Source of the DNA: Comamonas resistens
GTDB taxonomy: Bacteria; Pseudomonadota; Gammaproteobacteria; Burkholderiales; Burkholderiaceae_C
Direction: 5' to 3'
NCBI RefSeq assembly: GCF_030064165.1
Contig: NZ_CP125947.1
Coordinates: 2,976,001-3,040,000 of the forward strand
DNA: 64,000 nucleotides
In this document: positions 1 to 7,700 of the stretch, piece by piece
Layout: each line of letters begins with the position of its first letter
Numbering within the stretch: the stretch's first letter is position 1
Notes under the pieces: model-generated
Seen by the model: the letters and a program-made list of their open reading frames with translations, nothing else
What the model was told of the DNA's origin: nothing
Database searches by the model: none
Program-made: the position numbers and the translations under genes

Positions 1-66
1 ACCTATTCTCTCCCGAGCCGGCACATTGCACGAGTTCACGCATCCGCCAGTCGAAAAGATATTTTT

Positions 67-94
67 TGTATGCATTTTCTCAAAAAAGCATACA
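67..94. promoter_or_regulatory. Inverted repeat, likely HipB operator
   Basis: A perfect 7-bp inverted repeat (TGTATGC at 67-73, GCATACA at 88-94) with a 14-bp spacer ends 3 bp before the first plausible hipB ATG. HipB-type antitoxins autorepress by binding inverted repeats in their own promoter, so this is the natural operator candidate. The assignment is inferred from position and symmetry only. Confidence 0.5.
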
Positions 95-97
95 TTA

Positions 98-400
98 ATG
101 ATCATGACTTCCGATCTTATCCAAACCCTGTCCATGGCGCGCAAGGCTGCCCACATCACCCAGGCCGAGCTGGCCCAGCGCGCAGGCCTGTCGCGCATGG
201 CCGTGCAGCGTACCGAAACCGGCGATGTGGACCCGCGCTTTTCCACGCTGCAGGAGATGGCGCGTGTGCTCGACATGGACCTGATTGCCGTGCCCACGGC
301 CCTGCGTGCGCAGCTCCAGGCCTTCATACAGTCGGGCGGCAAGTTCCTGGCCCAGCCCCAGGGAGCCGATGCACCGCCCTCCATCGTCGACAAGCTTTAA
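98..400 (+). CDS. hipB: HipB-like antitoxin, XRE-family DNA-binding protein
   Basis: This is a protein of about 100 aa with a Cro/C1-type helix-turn-helix over roughly residues 10-65 (ITQAELAQRAGLSRMAVQR, then a GDVDPRFSTL turn). It should bind and neutralise the HipA kinase encoded 15 bp downstream and repress the operon. The frame is open further upstream, but I place the start at ATG 98 (or 104) because the upstream part is AT-rich and contains the inverted-repeat operator. The proline-containing C-terminal tail (residues about 75-100) may contact HipA, which is inference. Family call is confident; the exact start is not. Confidence 0.85.
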   Translation: MIMTSDLIQTLSMARKAAHITQAELAQRAGLSRMAVQRTETGDVDPRFSTLQEMARVLDMDLIAVPTALRAQLQAFIQSGGKFLAQPQGADAPPSIVDKL

Positions 401-415
401 GCCACCGTCACCACC

Positions 416-1738
416 ATGACCACCGCCATCCGCTATCTGCGTCTGTACATGCACCGCCCCGCGGCCCAGGGTGGCGGGCGGCGCGGCATAGGCTATCTGT
501 CCCAGTATGGCGACATATTGCGCATCTCGTTCGACGAGGACTACATAGCGGACAGCGAGCGCCCCACTCTTTCTCTGAGCTATACGGGCGAAACCGAGGC
601 CGCGACGCGGCAGATCCTGGCGTCGGCACGCGATGCGCGCCTGGTGCGCACCGATGGCCGCTGGCCCGTGTACTTCCAGAACCTGCTGCCCGAAGGCCAC
701 AACCGCGAGCGACTGGCGGCCGAGCGCGGCTGCGCGCCCGACGACGAATTCGAGCTGCTGGCTGCCGCCGGCCACGACCTGATGGGCGCACTGGAGGTGG
801 AACCCATGCCGCCGCAAGCCGGCATACCCGACACCGTGCGCTACTGGCACACCACGCAGGGGCTGGACGTGCTGGAGCCGGGCTTTGTGGAGTTTCCCGT
901 GGCCGACGCGGCCTCCCTGCCCGGCGTGGTCACCAAGTTCAGCGCCGTGCACAACGGCCGGCGCTACACCGTTCACCGCCAGGGCCAGGCCGGCAGCACC
1001 ATCCTCAAGCTGCCCACCAGCCGCCACCCCGATCTGGTGGTCAACGAATACATGGGCTACCAGCTGTGCGAAGCCCTGGGCTTGCACTGCGCCCGGGCCA
1101 GCATCTTGAACCGCACCGAGGCCGAGCTGCCCGAGCAGGTGCCGTTCGACACCATCCTGGCCGTGGCGCGCTTCGACCACCTGCCGGGCGGCGAGCGTGT
1201 CCATATGGAGGAATTCAACCAGGTGCTGGGCTATGCGCCGCGCCAGAAATACGGCCGCAACCATGGCACCGAGCCGCTGCGCGACTGGGCCACCATGCTG
1301 CGCGTGCTCAACCGGCTAAGCCCCGAGCCCGTGCAGGACACGCGCGAGTTCCTGGCCCGCATGCTGGCCTTCATGCTCATGGGCAATACCGATGCCCACC
1401 TGAAGAACTGGGCCCTGATCTACCCCGACGGCCGCCATCCGCGGCTGGCACCTGTCTACGATCCGGTCTGCGTGGCCGCTTTCTTCGCCGATGCGCCGCC
1501 CGGCCAGTATGCGGTCAACCGCGCCATCGACGAGCGACTGCGCCACCTTGACTGGGACGGGTTGCGCGCCCTGATGCAGGCCGGCGGGCTGTTGCGCATT
1601 CCGCGCCATATCAGCCTGCTCAAGGACCTGCTGCGCCAGGCCCAGGCGCTGTGGCCGGCGCTGCTCAAGGACGCACCGGCCAACATGGCTGCCGCCATCA
1701 GCGAGCGCCTGCAGGGCGGCATGGCGCTGACGCGCTAG
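416..1738 (+). CDS. hipA: HipA-family serine/threonine kinase toxin
   Basis: The 440-aa protein matches the length of E. coli HipA. Visible family features are the N-terminal HipA_N region with FQNLLPEG at 87-94, a nucleotide-binding region (TKFSAV about 173-178, then ILKLP at 196-200 with the ATP-contacting Lys), the catalytic-loop motif GNTDAHLKNW at 323-332 and the metal-binding YDP at 348-350. HipA toxins phosphorylate aminoacyl-tRNA synthetases (GltX in E. coli), causing growth arrest. All kinase motifs look intact, so the toxin is probably active. It is encoded directly after hipB and converges on the next gene with 24 bp between. The substrate here is unknown. Confidence 0.92.
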   Translation: MTTAIRYLRLYMHRPAAQGGGRRGIGYLSQYGDILRISFDEDYIADSERPTLSLSYTGETEAATRQILASARDARLVRTDGRWPVYFQNLLPEGHNRERLAAERGCAPDDEFELLAAAGHDLMGALEVEPMPPQAGIPDTVRYWHTTQGLDVLEPGFVEFPVADAASLPGVVTKFSAVHNGRRYTVHRQGQAGSTILKLPTSRHPDLVVNEYMGYQLCEALGLHCARASILNRTEAELPEQVPFDTILAVARFDHLPGGERVHMEEFNQVLGYAPRQKYGRNHGTEPLRDWATMLRVLNRLSPEPVQDTREFLARMLAFMLMGNTDAHLKNWALIYPDGRHPRLAPVYDPVCVAAFFADAPPGQYAVNRAIDERLRHLDWDGLRALMQAGGLLRIPRHISLLKDLLRQAQALWPALLKDAPANMAAAISERLQGGMALTR

Positions 1739-1762
1739 CGCCGTGCCACTGCCGAGTACGGC

Positions 1763-2614
1763 TTATCCCGGCAAAGCTTCGCAGACCAGGCGTTGCTCGC
1801 CCAGGCCATCGGCGCCCAGACGCATCACATCGCCAGGCTTGAGGAATACCGGCGCGGGCTTCTGTCCCAGGCCCACGCCTGCCGGCGTGCCGGTCAGCAC
1901 CACGTCCCCTGGCTCCAGCGTCATGAACTGGCTGATATACGAAATGAGCGTGGGCAGGCTGAAAATGAAGTTGGCCGTATTGCCGTTCTGCATGCGCTTG
2001 CCGTTGACTTCCAACCACAGGCCCACGCGATGCGGATCGGTAATTTCGTCGGCCGTCACCAGCCAGGGGCCCAACGGCGCAAACGTGTCATGGCTCTTGC
2101 CCTTGGTCCAGGTGCCGCCACGCTCCAATTGCCAGCCGCGCTCGGACACATCGTTGGCCAGCAGATAGCCGGCCACGTGCGACAAGGCCTGCGCCTCGGT
2201 CACGCGCCGCACGCGGCTGCCGATGACCACGCCCAGCTCCACCTCCCAGTCGACCTTGTCCGCGCCCGGCATCATCTGCACAGCATCGTTCGGGCCGCAG
2301 ATCGCCGTCACGGCCTTCATGAAGAGCACGGGCTCGGCCGGCGCGGGCAGTCCCGCCTCGGCCGCGTGGTCGGCATAGTTGAGGCCCGCACAGACCAGCT
2401 TGCCCACCTGCGCCACAGGGCAGCCCAGGCGTGGCGTTCCGTCAACCTTGGGCAGACGGCTCCAGTCCGTATGCCGTATGCGCTCCAGCGCATCGGGGCC
2501 CAGTTGCCCCGGTACCCAATCAGGCACCAGGGACGATGCATCACGCAGCACGCCATCGGCGTCCAGCACGCCCGGGCGTTCCGCACCCGCGCTGCCATAG
2601 CGAAGCAGTTTCAC
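1763..2614 (-). CDS. Fumarylacetoacetate hydrolase (FAH) family protein
   Basis: The 283-aa protein has the FAH fold signature. CAGLNYADHA at about 75-84 is followed by metal ligands in DWEVELG (Glu124, Glu126) and Asp155 in LLANDVSERG, and a GTPAGVGLG loop near the C terminus. Members hydrolyse C-C bonds, decarboxylate oxaloacetate-like acids, or isomerise or hydrolyse ring-cleavage products, so the exact reaction cannot be read from sequence. It lies 49 bp downstream of the decarboxylase-like gene on the same strand, so the two are probably one transcript diverging from the MFS-hydrolase-hydantoinase operon. It may process the carbon skeleton released by that pathway. Confidence 0.9.
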   Translation of the reverse strand: MKLLRYGSAGAERPGVLDADGVLRDASSLVPDWVPGQLGPDALERIRHTDWSRLPKVDGTPRLGCPVAQVGKLVCAGLNYADHAAEAGLPAPAEPVLFMKAVTAICGPNDAVQMMPGADKVDWEVELGVVIGSRVRRVTEAQALSHVAGYLLANDVSERGWQLERGGTWTKGKSHDTFAPLGPWLVTADEITDPHRVGLWLEVNGKRMQNGNTANFIFSLPTLISYISQFMTLEPGDVVLTGTPAGVGLGQKPAPVFLKPGDVMRLGADGLGEQRLVCEALPG

Positions 2615-2663
2615 GATGTTTGTCTCCTCATGAATCGGTCAGGTTCGTCGTCGCTTGCCCACA

Positions 2664-3395
2664 TCATGCAACATCGAACAGGCGGCCCCAGCCCTTGACG
2701 GCGGAAGGATCGCGCCCGGCCGCGCGCAGCATGCCCCAGACCGTGGTGCTCACGGTATCGAGCAGCGGCACGCCCCAACGGCGCTCCACCTCTTCGGCCA
2801 GGTGCGCAGCGCGCAAATTGGTGCAGTAAGTCACGACGGCGTCAGGTTTGCCTTCTTCGATCACGTTGCCGATGAGTTGCAGCAGTTGCTCGGGCTCCAC
2901 CAGCGCAAAGCTGTGGTTGACCGAGATGTCCAGATGGCGCTCTGCCGTGGTCTCGACGCCTGCGACGCGGTAGTTGTTCACGATGCATTGCTGCACGTCC
3001 GCCGTGTACGGGCTGACGATGGCCAGCTTCTTCACGGAGAGCTTTTCCATCAGTTCATTGAGTGCCAGGATGGCCGTCGTGGCCTTGATGCCGGTGCGCT
3101 CGGTAATACGCTCGCACAGCCGCATATCGGTCTCAAAGCCGCGCCAGCCTGCGGCCGTGCCACTCCAGCCGATCACGTCCACCTTGGCATCGGCCAGCAG
3201 CTCGGCGGCGGCCAGGATCTTGCTGTCGTCGAACTGGTTCAGTGCCCCCTCGGCCAGCGAAATCTCAGTCACCGTGAAGCGCGAAAAGTGGGCCGAGCAG
3301 TTGCCGGCACTGGCAGCCAGCGCGCTGGTCAGAGGCTCCAGCGCGGTGTTGGAAGAAGGCGTGAGCACGCCCAGGCATGTCGTAGTTGCAGTCAT
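2664..3395 (-). CDS. Asp/Glu racemase-superfamily protein, arylmalonate decarboxylase/maleate isomerase-like
   Basis: I take the inner ATG (243 aa), which gives a normal-length member; an upstream in-frame ATG at 3428 adds 11 residues. The fold carries two pseudo-symmetric catalytic positions. The second is occupied by Cys191 in TYCTNLR. The first, normally Cys in racemases and maleate isomerases, is Gly76 in IGWSGT. Gly at the first and Cys at the second site is the arylmalonate decarboxylase pattern (Gly74/Cys188 in the Bordetella enzyme), and Tyr130 in SPYTADV fits the oxyanion-hole Tyr. A decarboxylase or a one-cysteine lyase is therefore more likely than a racemase. The alignment was made by eye. 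Confidence 0.8.
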   Translation of the reverse strand: MTATTTCLGVLTPSSNTALEPLTSALAASAGNCSAHFSRFTVTEISLAEGALNQFDDSKILAAAELLADAKVDVIGWSGTAAGWRGFETDMRLCERITERTGIKATTAILALNELMEKLSVKKLAIVSPYTADVQQCIVNNYRVAGVETTAERHLDISVNHSFALVEPEQLLQLIGNVIEEGKPDAVVTYCTNLRAAHLAEEVERRWGVPLLDTVSTTVWGMLRAAGRDPSAVKGWGRLFDVA

Positions 3396-3415
3396 CTTGC
3401 TTGTCTCCGTTGTAT

Positions 3416-3439
3416 GGCCAACCGGCAAACCGGTTGGCC
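3416..3439 (-). promoter_or_regulatory. Strong hairpin in the 5' leader of the decarboxylase-like gene
   Basis: GGCCAACCGG, loop CAAA, CCGGTTGGCC form a perfect 10-bp stem just upstream of the minus-strand start at 3395. It could be an operator or a leader RNA structure. It has no T-run, so it is not a simple intrinsic terminator. Confidence 0.4.
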
Positions 3440-3466
3440 GGCATTGTTCACCTCGCCCAACAAAAC

Positions 3467-3484
3467 GTCAACAATATTGTTGAC
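3467..3484. promoter_or_regulatory. 18-bp perfect palindrome, likely GntR operator O1
   Basis: GTCAACAATATTGTTGAC is perfectly symmetric. Its right half continues as ATTGTTGACAA (3476-3486), a box that recurs at 3598-3608. It sits on the decarboxylase side of the divergent intergenic region. The probable ligand is the GntR-family regulator encoded at 8517-9236. Confidence 0.6.
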
Positions 3485-3597
3485 AATAAATCAAATTCCA
3501 ATCGCTCAAAGTTATCCGACAAAAAAATCTTCACTGCGTCACCGCCTTTCGCCTCACAGCATATTTCAGAGAAAATTCCCAAATAGGTGTTTACGAT

Positions 3598-3620
3598 ATT
3601 GTTGACAACATTGTCGACAT
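3598..3620. promoter_or_regulatory. Tandem GntR-type boxes, likely operator O2
   Basis: ATTGTTGACAA at 3598-3608 is followed 12 bp later by ATTGTCGACAT at 3610-3620. Each contains the inverted half-sites TTGT and ACAA/ACAT separated by 2 bp. They lie 55-77 bp upstream of the MFS start codon, where a repressor would cover the promoter. Confidence 0.6.
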
Positions 3621-3674
3621 TTAGATTTCAACCTCACATCGAACAACCAACCAACCGATGGAGCGAGACCCGAG

Positions 3675-4982
3675 ATGCAAAACCCCACCACACTTGCCGT
3701 GCCACAGGCGGCGGCAGCGCCGACCAAGGTGCGCTGGAAGATCTTCCTGATGATGCTTTTCCTGATCGCAGTCAATTACATTGACCGCGCATCGCTGTCC
3801 GTGGCCATGCCCATGATCGCCAAGGAGTTCGATCTCAGCCCTGCCGTTCAGGGCCTGCTGATGAGTTCCTTCTTCTGGACCTATGCCTTCATGCAGATTC
3901 CCGGCGGCATGCTGGCCGACCGTTTCGGCCCACGCGTGGTCATCGTCTGCTCCACCCTGGGTTGGGGCTTCTTCCAGGCCATCGCCGCAGCTTGCACCGG
4001 CTGGGTGTCGCTGCTGATCACCCGTCTGGGTCTGGGCGCCTCCGAGGCCCCCATCTACCCCGCAGGCGGCAAGCTCAACGGCATCTGGATGACCCAAAAC
4101 GAACGCGGCCGCGGCGCCACACTGCTGGACGGTGGCGCACCTCTGGGTGCCGCCCTGGGTGCGCTGATCATCGCCGGCCTGCTGACCCACTTCGACTCCT
4201 GGCGTGTGTCCTTCGTCGTCGCGGGCGTTGGCACCATGATCGCGGGTGTCTTTGCCTGGTGGTATATCCGCAACCATCCCCGTGAGCACGCCGGTGTCAA
4301 TGAAGCCGAAGCTGCCTTCATCGAGGAAGCACATGCCGCCGACCTTGCCGCCGAGCCCGCCCATGCCAGCGGCAAGGTGATGGACTTCTTCAAGTACCGC
4401 TCGGTATGGGGCATGTTCTTCGGCTGGATGTGCTTCAACGCGCTGTTCTATGGCCTGCTGACCTGGATGCCCACCTACCTTTCCAAGGTGCATGACATGG
4501 ACATCAAGCAGATGGGCGGCGCCGTGTTCATCATGTTCTTCTCCGGCTTCGTCGGCGAGATGGTCGGCGGCTGGATTGCCGACAAGTGGAAGGCTGCGGG
4601 CGCTTCGCAAGCCAAGGTGCTGCGCACGCTGTTCGGTATCGCCTCAATCATCGCCACCATCGCCATCTACAACGTGGCCCGCTTCAAGGACCCCGTGACC
4701 ATCGTGATCCTGCTGTCGGTAACGCTGTTCTTCCTGCGCTGGTGCGGTCTGTTCTGGTGCGTTCCTTCGATTCTGGGCACCCGCAAGCGCGTCGGCTTCC
4801 TGGGTGGCGTCATGAACCTGGGCGGCAACTTCGCCGGCATCGGCGTACCCATTCTGGTGGGCGTGATCGTGCAGGCCACCGGCTCCTATGACATGGCCAT
4901 GATGCTCTTCGCTGCTGCGGGCGCAGGCCTCTTCGTCTGCTCGTCGATCCTGATCGACTACAGCAAGAAGATCCCGGTCTAA
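3675..4982 (+). CDS. MFS transporter, anion:cation symporter (ACS) type
   Basis: The 435-aa membrane protein has 12 predicted helices. After TM1 comes the ACS hallmark NYIDRASLSVAMP (about 35-47), and the loop between TM2 and TM3 reads GGMLADRFGPR. Relatives import organic anions such as hexuronates, glucarate, phthalate or allantoate-like compounds with protons. It is the first gene of the operon with the exported hydrolase, hydantoinase and racemase-like genes, so it is the likely uptake system for the pathway substrate or the carbamoyl/amide acid formed from it. The start at 3675 fits the promoter and operator spacing. Confidence 0.92.
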   Translation: MQNPTTLAVPQAAAAPTKVRWKIFLMMLFLIAVNYIDRASLSVAMPMIAKEFDLSPAVQGLLMSSFFWTYAFMQIPGGMLADRFGPRVVIVCSTLGWGFFQAIAAACTGWVSLLITRLGLGASEAPIYPAGGKLNGIWMTQNERGRGATLLDGGAPLGAALGALIIAGLLTHFDSWRVSFVVAGVGTMIAGVFAWWYIRNHPREHAGVNEAEAAFIEEAHAADLAAEPAHASGKVMDFFKYRSVWGMFFGWMCFNALFYGLLTWMPTYLSKVHDMDIKQMGGAVFIMFFSGFVGEMVGGWIADKWKAAGASQAKVLRTLFGIASIIATIAIYNVARFKDPVTIVILLSVTLFFLRWCGLFWCVPSILGTRKRVGFLGGVMNLGGNFAGIGVPILVGVIVQATGSYDMAMMLFAAAGAGLFVCSSILIDYSKKIPV

Positions 4983-5023
4983 GTACCGCCCCGCCTCGTC
5001 TGGACACTTTGATGGAGAACCCC

Positions 5024-6238
5024 ATGCCTTTGCCCACACGCCGAGCCGTGGCCCTGACCTGCGCCACGGCCATCGCCTCAACCCTGAGCGCATATGCCGC
5101 CACACCAGCCAGCCGCAACTCCGTCGCCGTCCAGGCGAGTCCCGATTTCCCTGCGGCCGCCCCCGAGTCCGTAGGCGTGGATTCACGCCCTCTGGTGCAG
5201 TTGTCCGAGATGATCCGCAAGGAAAACCTCGACGTGCGCAGCTTTCTCGTCGTCAAGGACGGCAAGCTGATCTATGAGCGCTACAGCCAGGGCCTGACGC
5301 GCAACCACAACTACGAGCTGTACTCCATCACCAAGAACGTGACGGCCCTGGCCGCCGGCGTTCTGGTGGACGAGGGCCGCAGCAAGCTCGACGAGAAAGT
5401 GGCGCCCATCCTGGCCAAGGCCCGCCCCGACCTCCAGGACGCCTTCTCCGACAAGCAATCCATCGAACTGCGGCATGTGCTGTCCATGTCCACGGGCCTG
5501 GTCTACAACTTCAAGCCCACCGACGACCCCATCTACTACGGCGCCCCCGACCGCCTCAAGCTGGCGGCCGAAACTACTCCCAAGGTAGCGCCCGGCACGA
5601 CCTTCGACTACACCGACGTCAACCCCATCCTGGCCAGCGCCACACTGGGAGCCGACGCCGGTATGCCACTGCAGGACTTTGCGAAGGAGAGACTCTTCAA
5701 GCCCATGGGCATGAGCCATTACGCCTGGGAGCGGGCTGACGACAAAGGCCTGGTCTCCTCCGGCTGGGGGCTGCGCCTGCGCGCCGTGGACATGGCCAAG
5801 CTAGGCCAGTTGGTGCTGACCGGCGGCCGCTGGGACGGCAAGCAGATCGTCTCCCAGGCCTGGGTCCGCACCATGACCGCGCCCGCCTCGGCGCCATGGT
5901 ATGGCTATTACTGGTGGATCAACGACATCGTCGCCACCGAGCCCGAAACCCACGCCATGGGCTTCAAGGGCCAGTTCATTGTGATATTGCCCGAGCGCAA
6001 TGCCGTGGTGGTCATGACCAGCATGCTGCCCATCGAAGGCGGCCTGCGCGAATCCCGGAACGTGCTGGCCATCCGCCGCATGGTCAATGACTACGTGCTG
6101 CCTGCGCTGAGCAACCAGGCCCATGCCAAACCCACGCCCGCCCGCCACAAGGCGTTGGCGCGCGAACTCAAACTCGCATCACAACACCAGGGCCAGTCCG
6201 GAGCACCGGCAGACCCTACCGACACCCCGAAACTCTGA
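5024..6238 (+). CDS. Exported serine hydrolase, class C beta-lactamase-like fold
   Basis: The ATG at 5024 has a GGAG box 6 bp upstream and gives 404 aa with a Sec signal peptide (MPLPTRR, hydrophobic ALTCATAIASTLSAYA). The SxxK nucleophile motif is S101-I-T-K104. A Tyr-containing second motif is at about 196-198 (YTD) and the third catalytic strand is near MGFKGQF. This family includes esterases, amidases, D-aminopeptidases and 6-aminohexanoate-dimer hydrolase as well as beta-lactamases. Given its place between a carrier and a hydantoinase, an amidase or half-amidase acting on the pathway substrate in the periplasm is more plausible than antibiotic resistance. It lies 41 bp after the MFS gene and 8 bp before the hydantoinase. 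Confidence 0.85.
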   Translation: MPLPTRRAVALTCATAIASTLSAYAATPASRNSVAVQASPDFPAAAPESVGVDSRPLVQLSEMIRKENLDVRSFLVVKDGKLIYERYSQGLTRNHNYELYSITKNVTALAAGVLVDEGRSKLDEKVAPILAKARPDLQDAFSDKQSIELRHVLSMSTGLVYNFKPTDDPIYYGAPDRLKLAAETTPKVAPGTTFDYTDVNPILASATLGADAGMPLQDFAKERLFKPMGMSHYAWERADDKGLVSSGWGLRLRAVDMAKLGQLVLTGGRWDGKQIVSQAWVRTMTAPASAPWYGYYWWINDIVATEPETHAMGFKGQFIVILPERNAVVVMTSMLPIEGGLRESRNVLAIRRMVNDYVLPALSNQAHAKPTPARHKALARELKLASQHQGQSGAPADPTDTPKL

Positions 6239-6246
6239 TATTCAGC

Positions 6247-7680
6247 ATGAAATCCAGCGAATTTGATCTCGTAGTGCGCAATGCGCGCGTTGCCACCGCC
6301 AGCGACATCTTTGAATCCGATATAGCCATCCGCGACGGCAAGATTGTCCAACTGGGCACCAACCTGCCCGCCGGCGCCCGCGAATATGACGCTGCCGGCC
6401 GCGTGGTCACGCCCGGCGGCATCGACGCCCACTGCCACCTGGACCAGCCCATGGAACCGCCGGTGCGCATGGCCGACGACTTCGACAGCGGCACGCGCGC
6501 CGCGGCCTGCGGCGGCACCACCACCGTGATTCCGTTCGCGGCCCAGGCCAAGGGCCAGTCGCTGCGCGCGGCCGTGGAGGACTACCACCGCCGCGCCGAC
6601 GGCAAGGCCCACGTGGACTATGGTTTCCACATGATCGTCAGCGACCCCACACCCGAAGTTCTGGAGAAGGAACTGCCCCAGTTGATCCGCGAAGGCTATA
6701 CCTCCTTCAAGATCTACATGACCTATGACGATCTGAAGCTCAACGACGGCCAGATCCTCGACGTGCTGGACGTGGCGCGCAAGTACGACGCCACCGCCAT
6801 GATCCATGCCGAGAACGCCGACTGCATCCAGTGGCTGACCAAGCGCCTGGAAGCCAGCGGCCGCTCCGCTCCGCGCTACCATGCGGTCTCTCGCCCCATG
6901 CTGGTGGAACGCGAAGCCACCCACCGCGCCATTGCCCTGTCCGAGTTGGCCGACGTGCCCATTCTCATCGTCCACGTGTCGGGCCGCGAGGCTGTCGAGC
7001 AGATCCGCTGGGCCCGCTCCCACGGCATGAACATCATGGCCGAGACCTGCCCGCAATACCTGTTCCTCAGCGCCGAGGATCTGGGCATAGACGACAGTTA
7101 CCAGGGCGCCAAGTGCGTGTGCAGCCCACCGCCGCGCGATCAGGCCAACCAGGAAGTGATCTGGAACGGGCTGAACGACGGCCTGTTCACCGTGTTCTCC
7201 TCGGACCATGCGCCGTTCAACTACGACTCACCCGAAGGCAAGAAACCCAATGGCGAGGAGGTGTCCTTTGGTCACATTCCCAACGGTATTCCTGGCATCG
7301 AGACCCGCCTGTCGCTGCTCTACACGCATGGTGTGCTGACGGGCCGCATGACACTCAACCGCTTCGTGGAGCTGACCTCCACCAACCCGGCCAAGGTCTA
7401 CGGCCTGCATCCGCGCAAGGGCAGCATCGCCATCGGCGCCGATGCCGACCTCGTGGTCTGGCAGGAAGGCGAACGCGCCATCAGCAACCGCGATCTGCAC
7501 CACAACGTGGACTACACGCCCTATGAAGGCCAGCAGCTCAAGGCCTGGCCCTGCCTCACCCTGTCTGCGGGACAAGTAGTCTGGGACGGCGAGCAATTCC
7601 ACGCCCGCGCCGGCAGCGGCCGCTTCCTGCAGCGCGGCGCGCCCACACTGCTGCCCAAGCGCCACCAGGCCCGGTTCTGA
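6247..7680 (+). CDS. Dihydropyrimidinase/D-hydantoinase family cyclic amidohydrolase
   Basis: The 477-aa enzyme has the full binuclear-metal set: HxH at 62/64 (DAHCHLD), carboxylated-Lys candidate K155 (GYTSFKIYMTY), H187 (IHAEN), H243 (VHVSG) and D320 (SSDHAPF). It should open a cyclic amide or ureide ring (dihydropyrimidine, hydantoin or imide) to the carbamoyl or amide acid. No N-carbamoylase (beta-ureidopropionase/HyuC) or dihydropyrimidine dehydrogenase is encoded nearby, so classical reductive pyrimidine catabolism is not supported by context. It is cotranscribed with the upstream hydrolase and downstream racemase-like gene. Confidence 0.93.
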   Translation: MKSSEFDLVVRNARVATASDIFESDIAIRDGKIVQLGTNLPAGAREYDAAGRVVTPGGIDAHCHLDQPMEPPVRMADDFDSGTRAAACGGTTTVIPFAAQAKGQSLRAAVEDYHRRADGKAHVDYGFHMIVSDPTPEVLEKELPQLIREGYTSFKIYMTYDDLKLNDGQILDVLDVARKYDATAMIHAENADCIQWLTKRLEASGRSAPRYHAVSRPMLVEREATHRAIALSELADVPILIVHVSGREAVEQIRWARSHGMNIMAETCPQYLFLSAEDLGIDDSYQGAKCVCSPPPRDQANQEVIWNGLNDGLFTVFSSDHAPFNYDSPEGKKPNGEEVSFGHIPNGIPGIETRLSLLYTHGVLTGRMTLNRFVELTSTNPAKVYGLHPRKGSIAIGADADLVVWQEGERAISNRDLHHNVDYTPYEGQQLKAWPCLTLSAGQVVWDGEQFHARAGSGRFLQRGAPTLLPKRHQARF

Positions 7681-7700
7681 AACTCCCGCACGAACACACC

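Noticed and set aside
70..1551. 493-aa plus ORF overlapping hipB and hipA
   Set aside because: Different frame of the same strand; hipB and hipA explain the region with intact motifs.
5024..6238. True beta-lactamase (antibiotic resistance)
   Set aside because: The SxxK motif fits the fold, but the second and third motifs deviate from class C and the operon context is catabolic.
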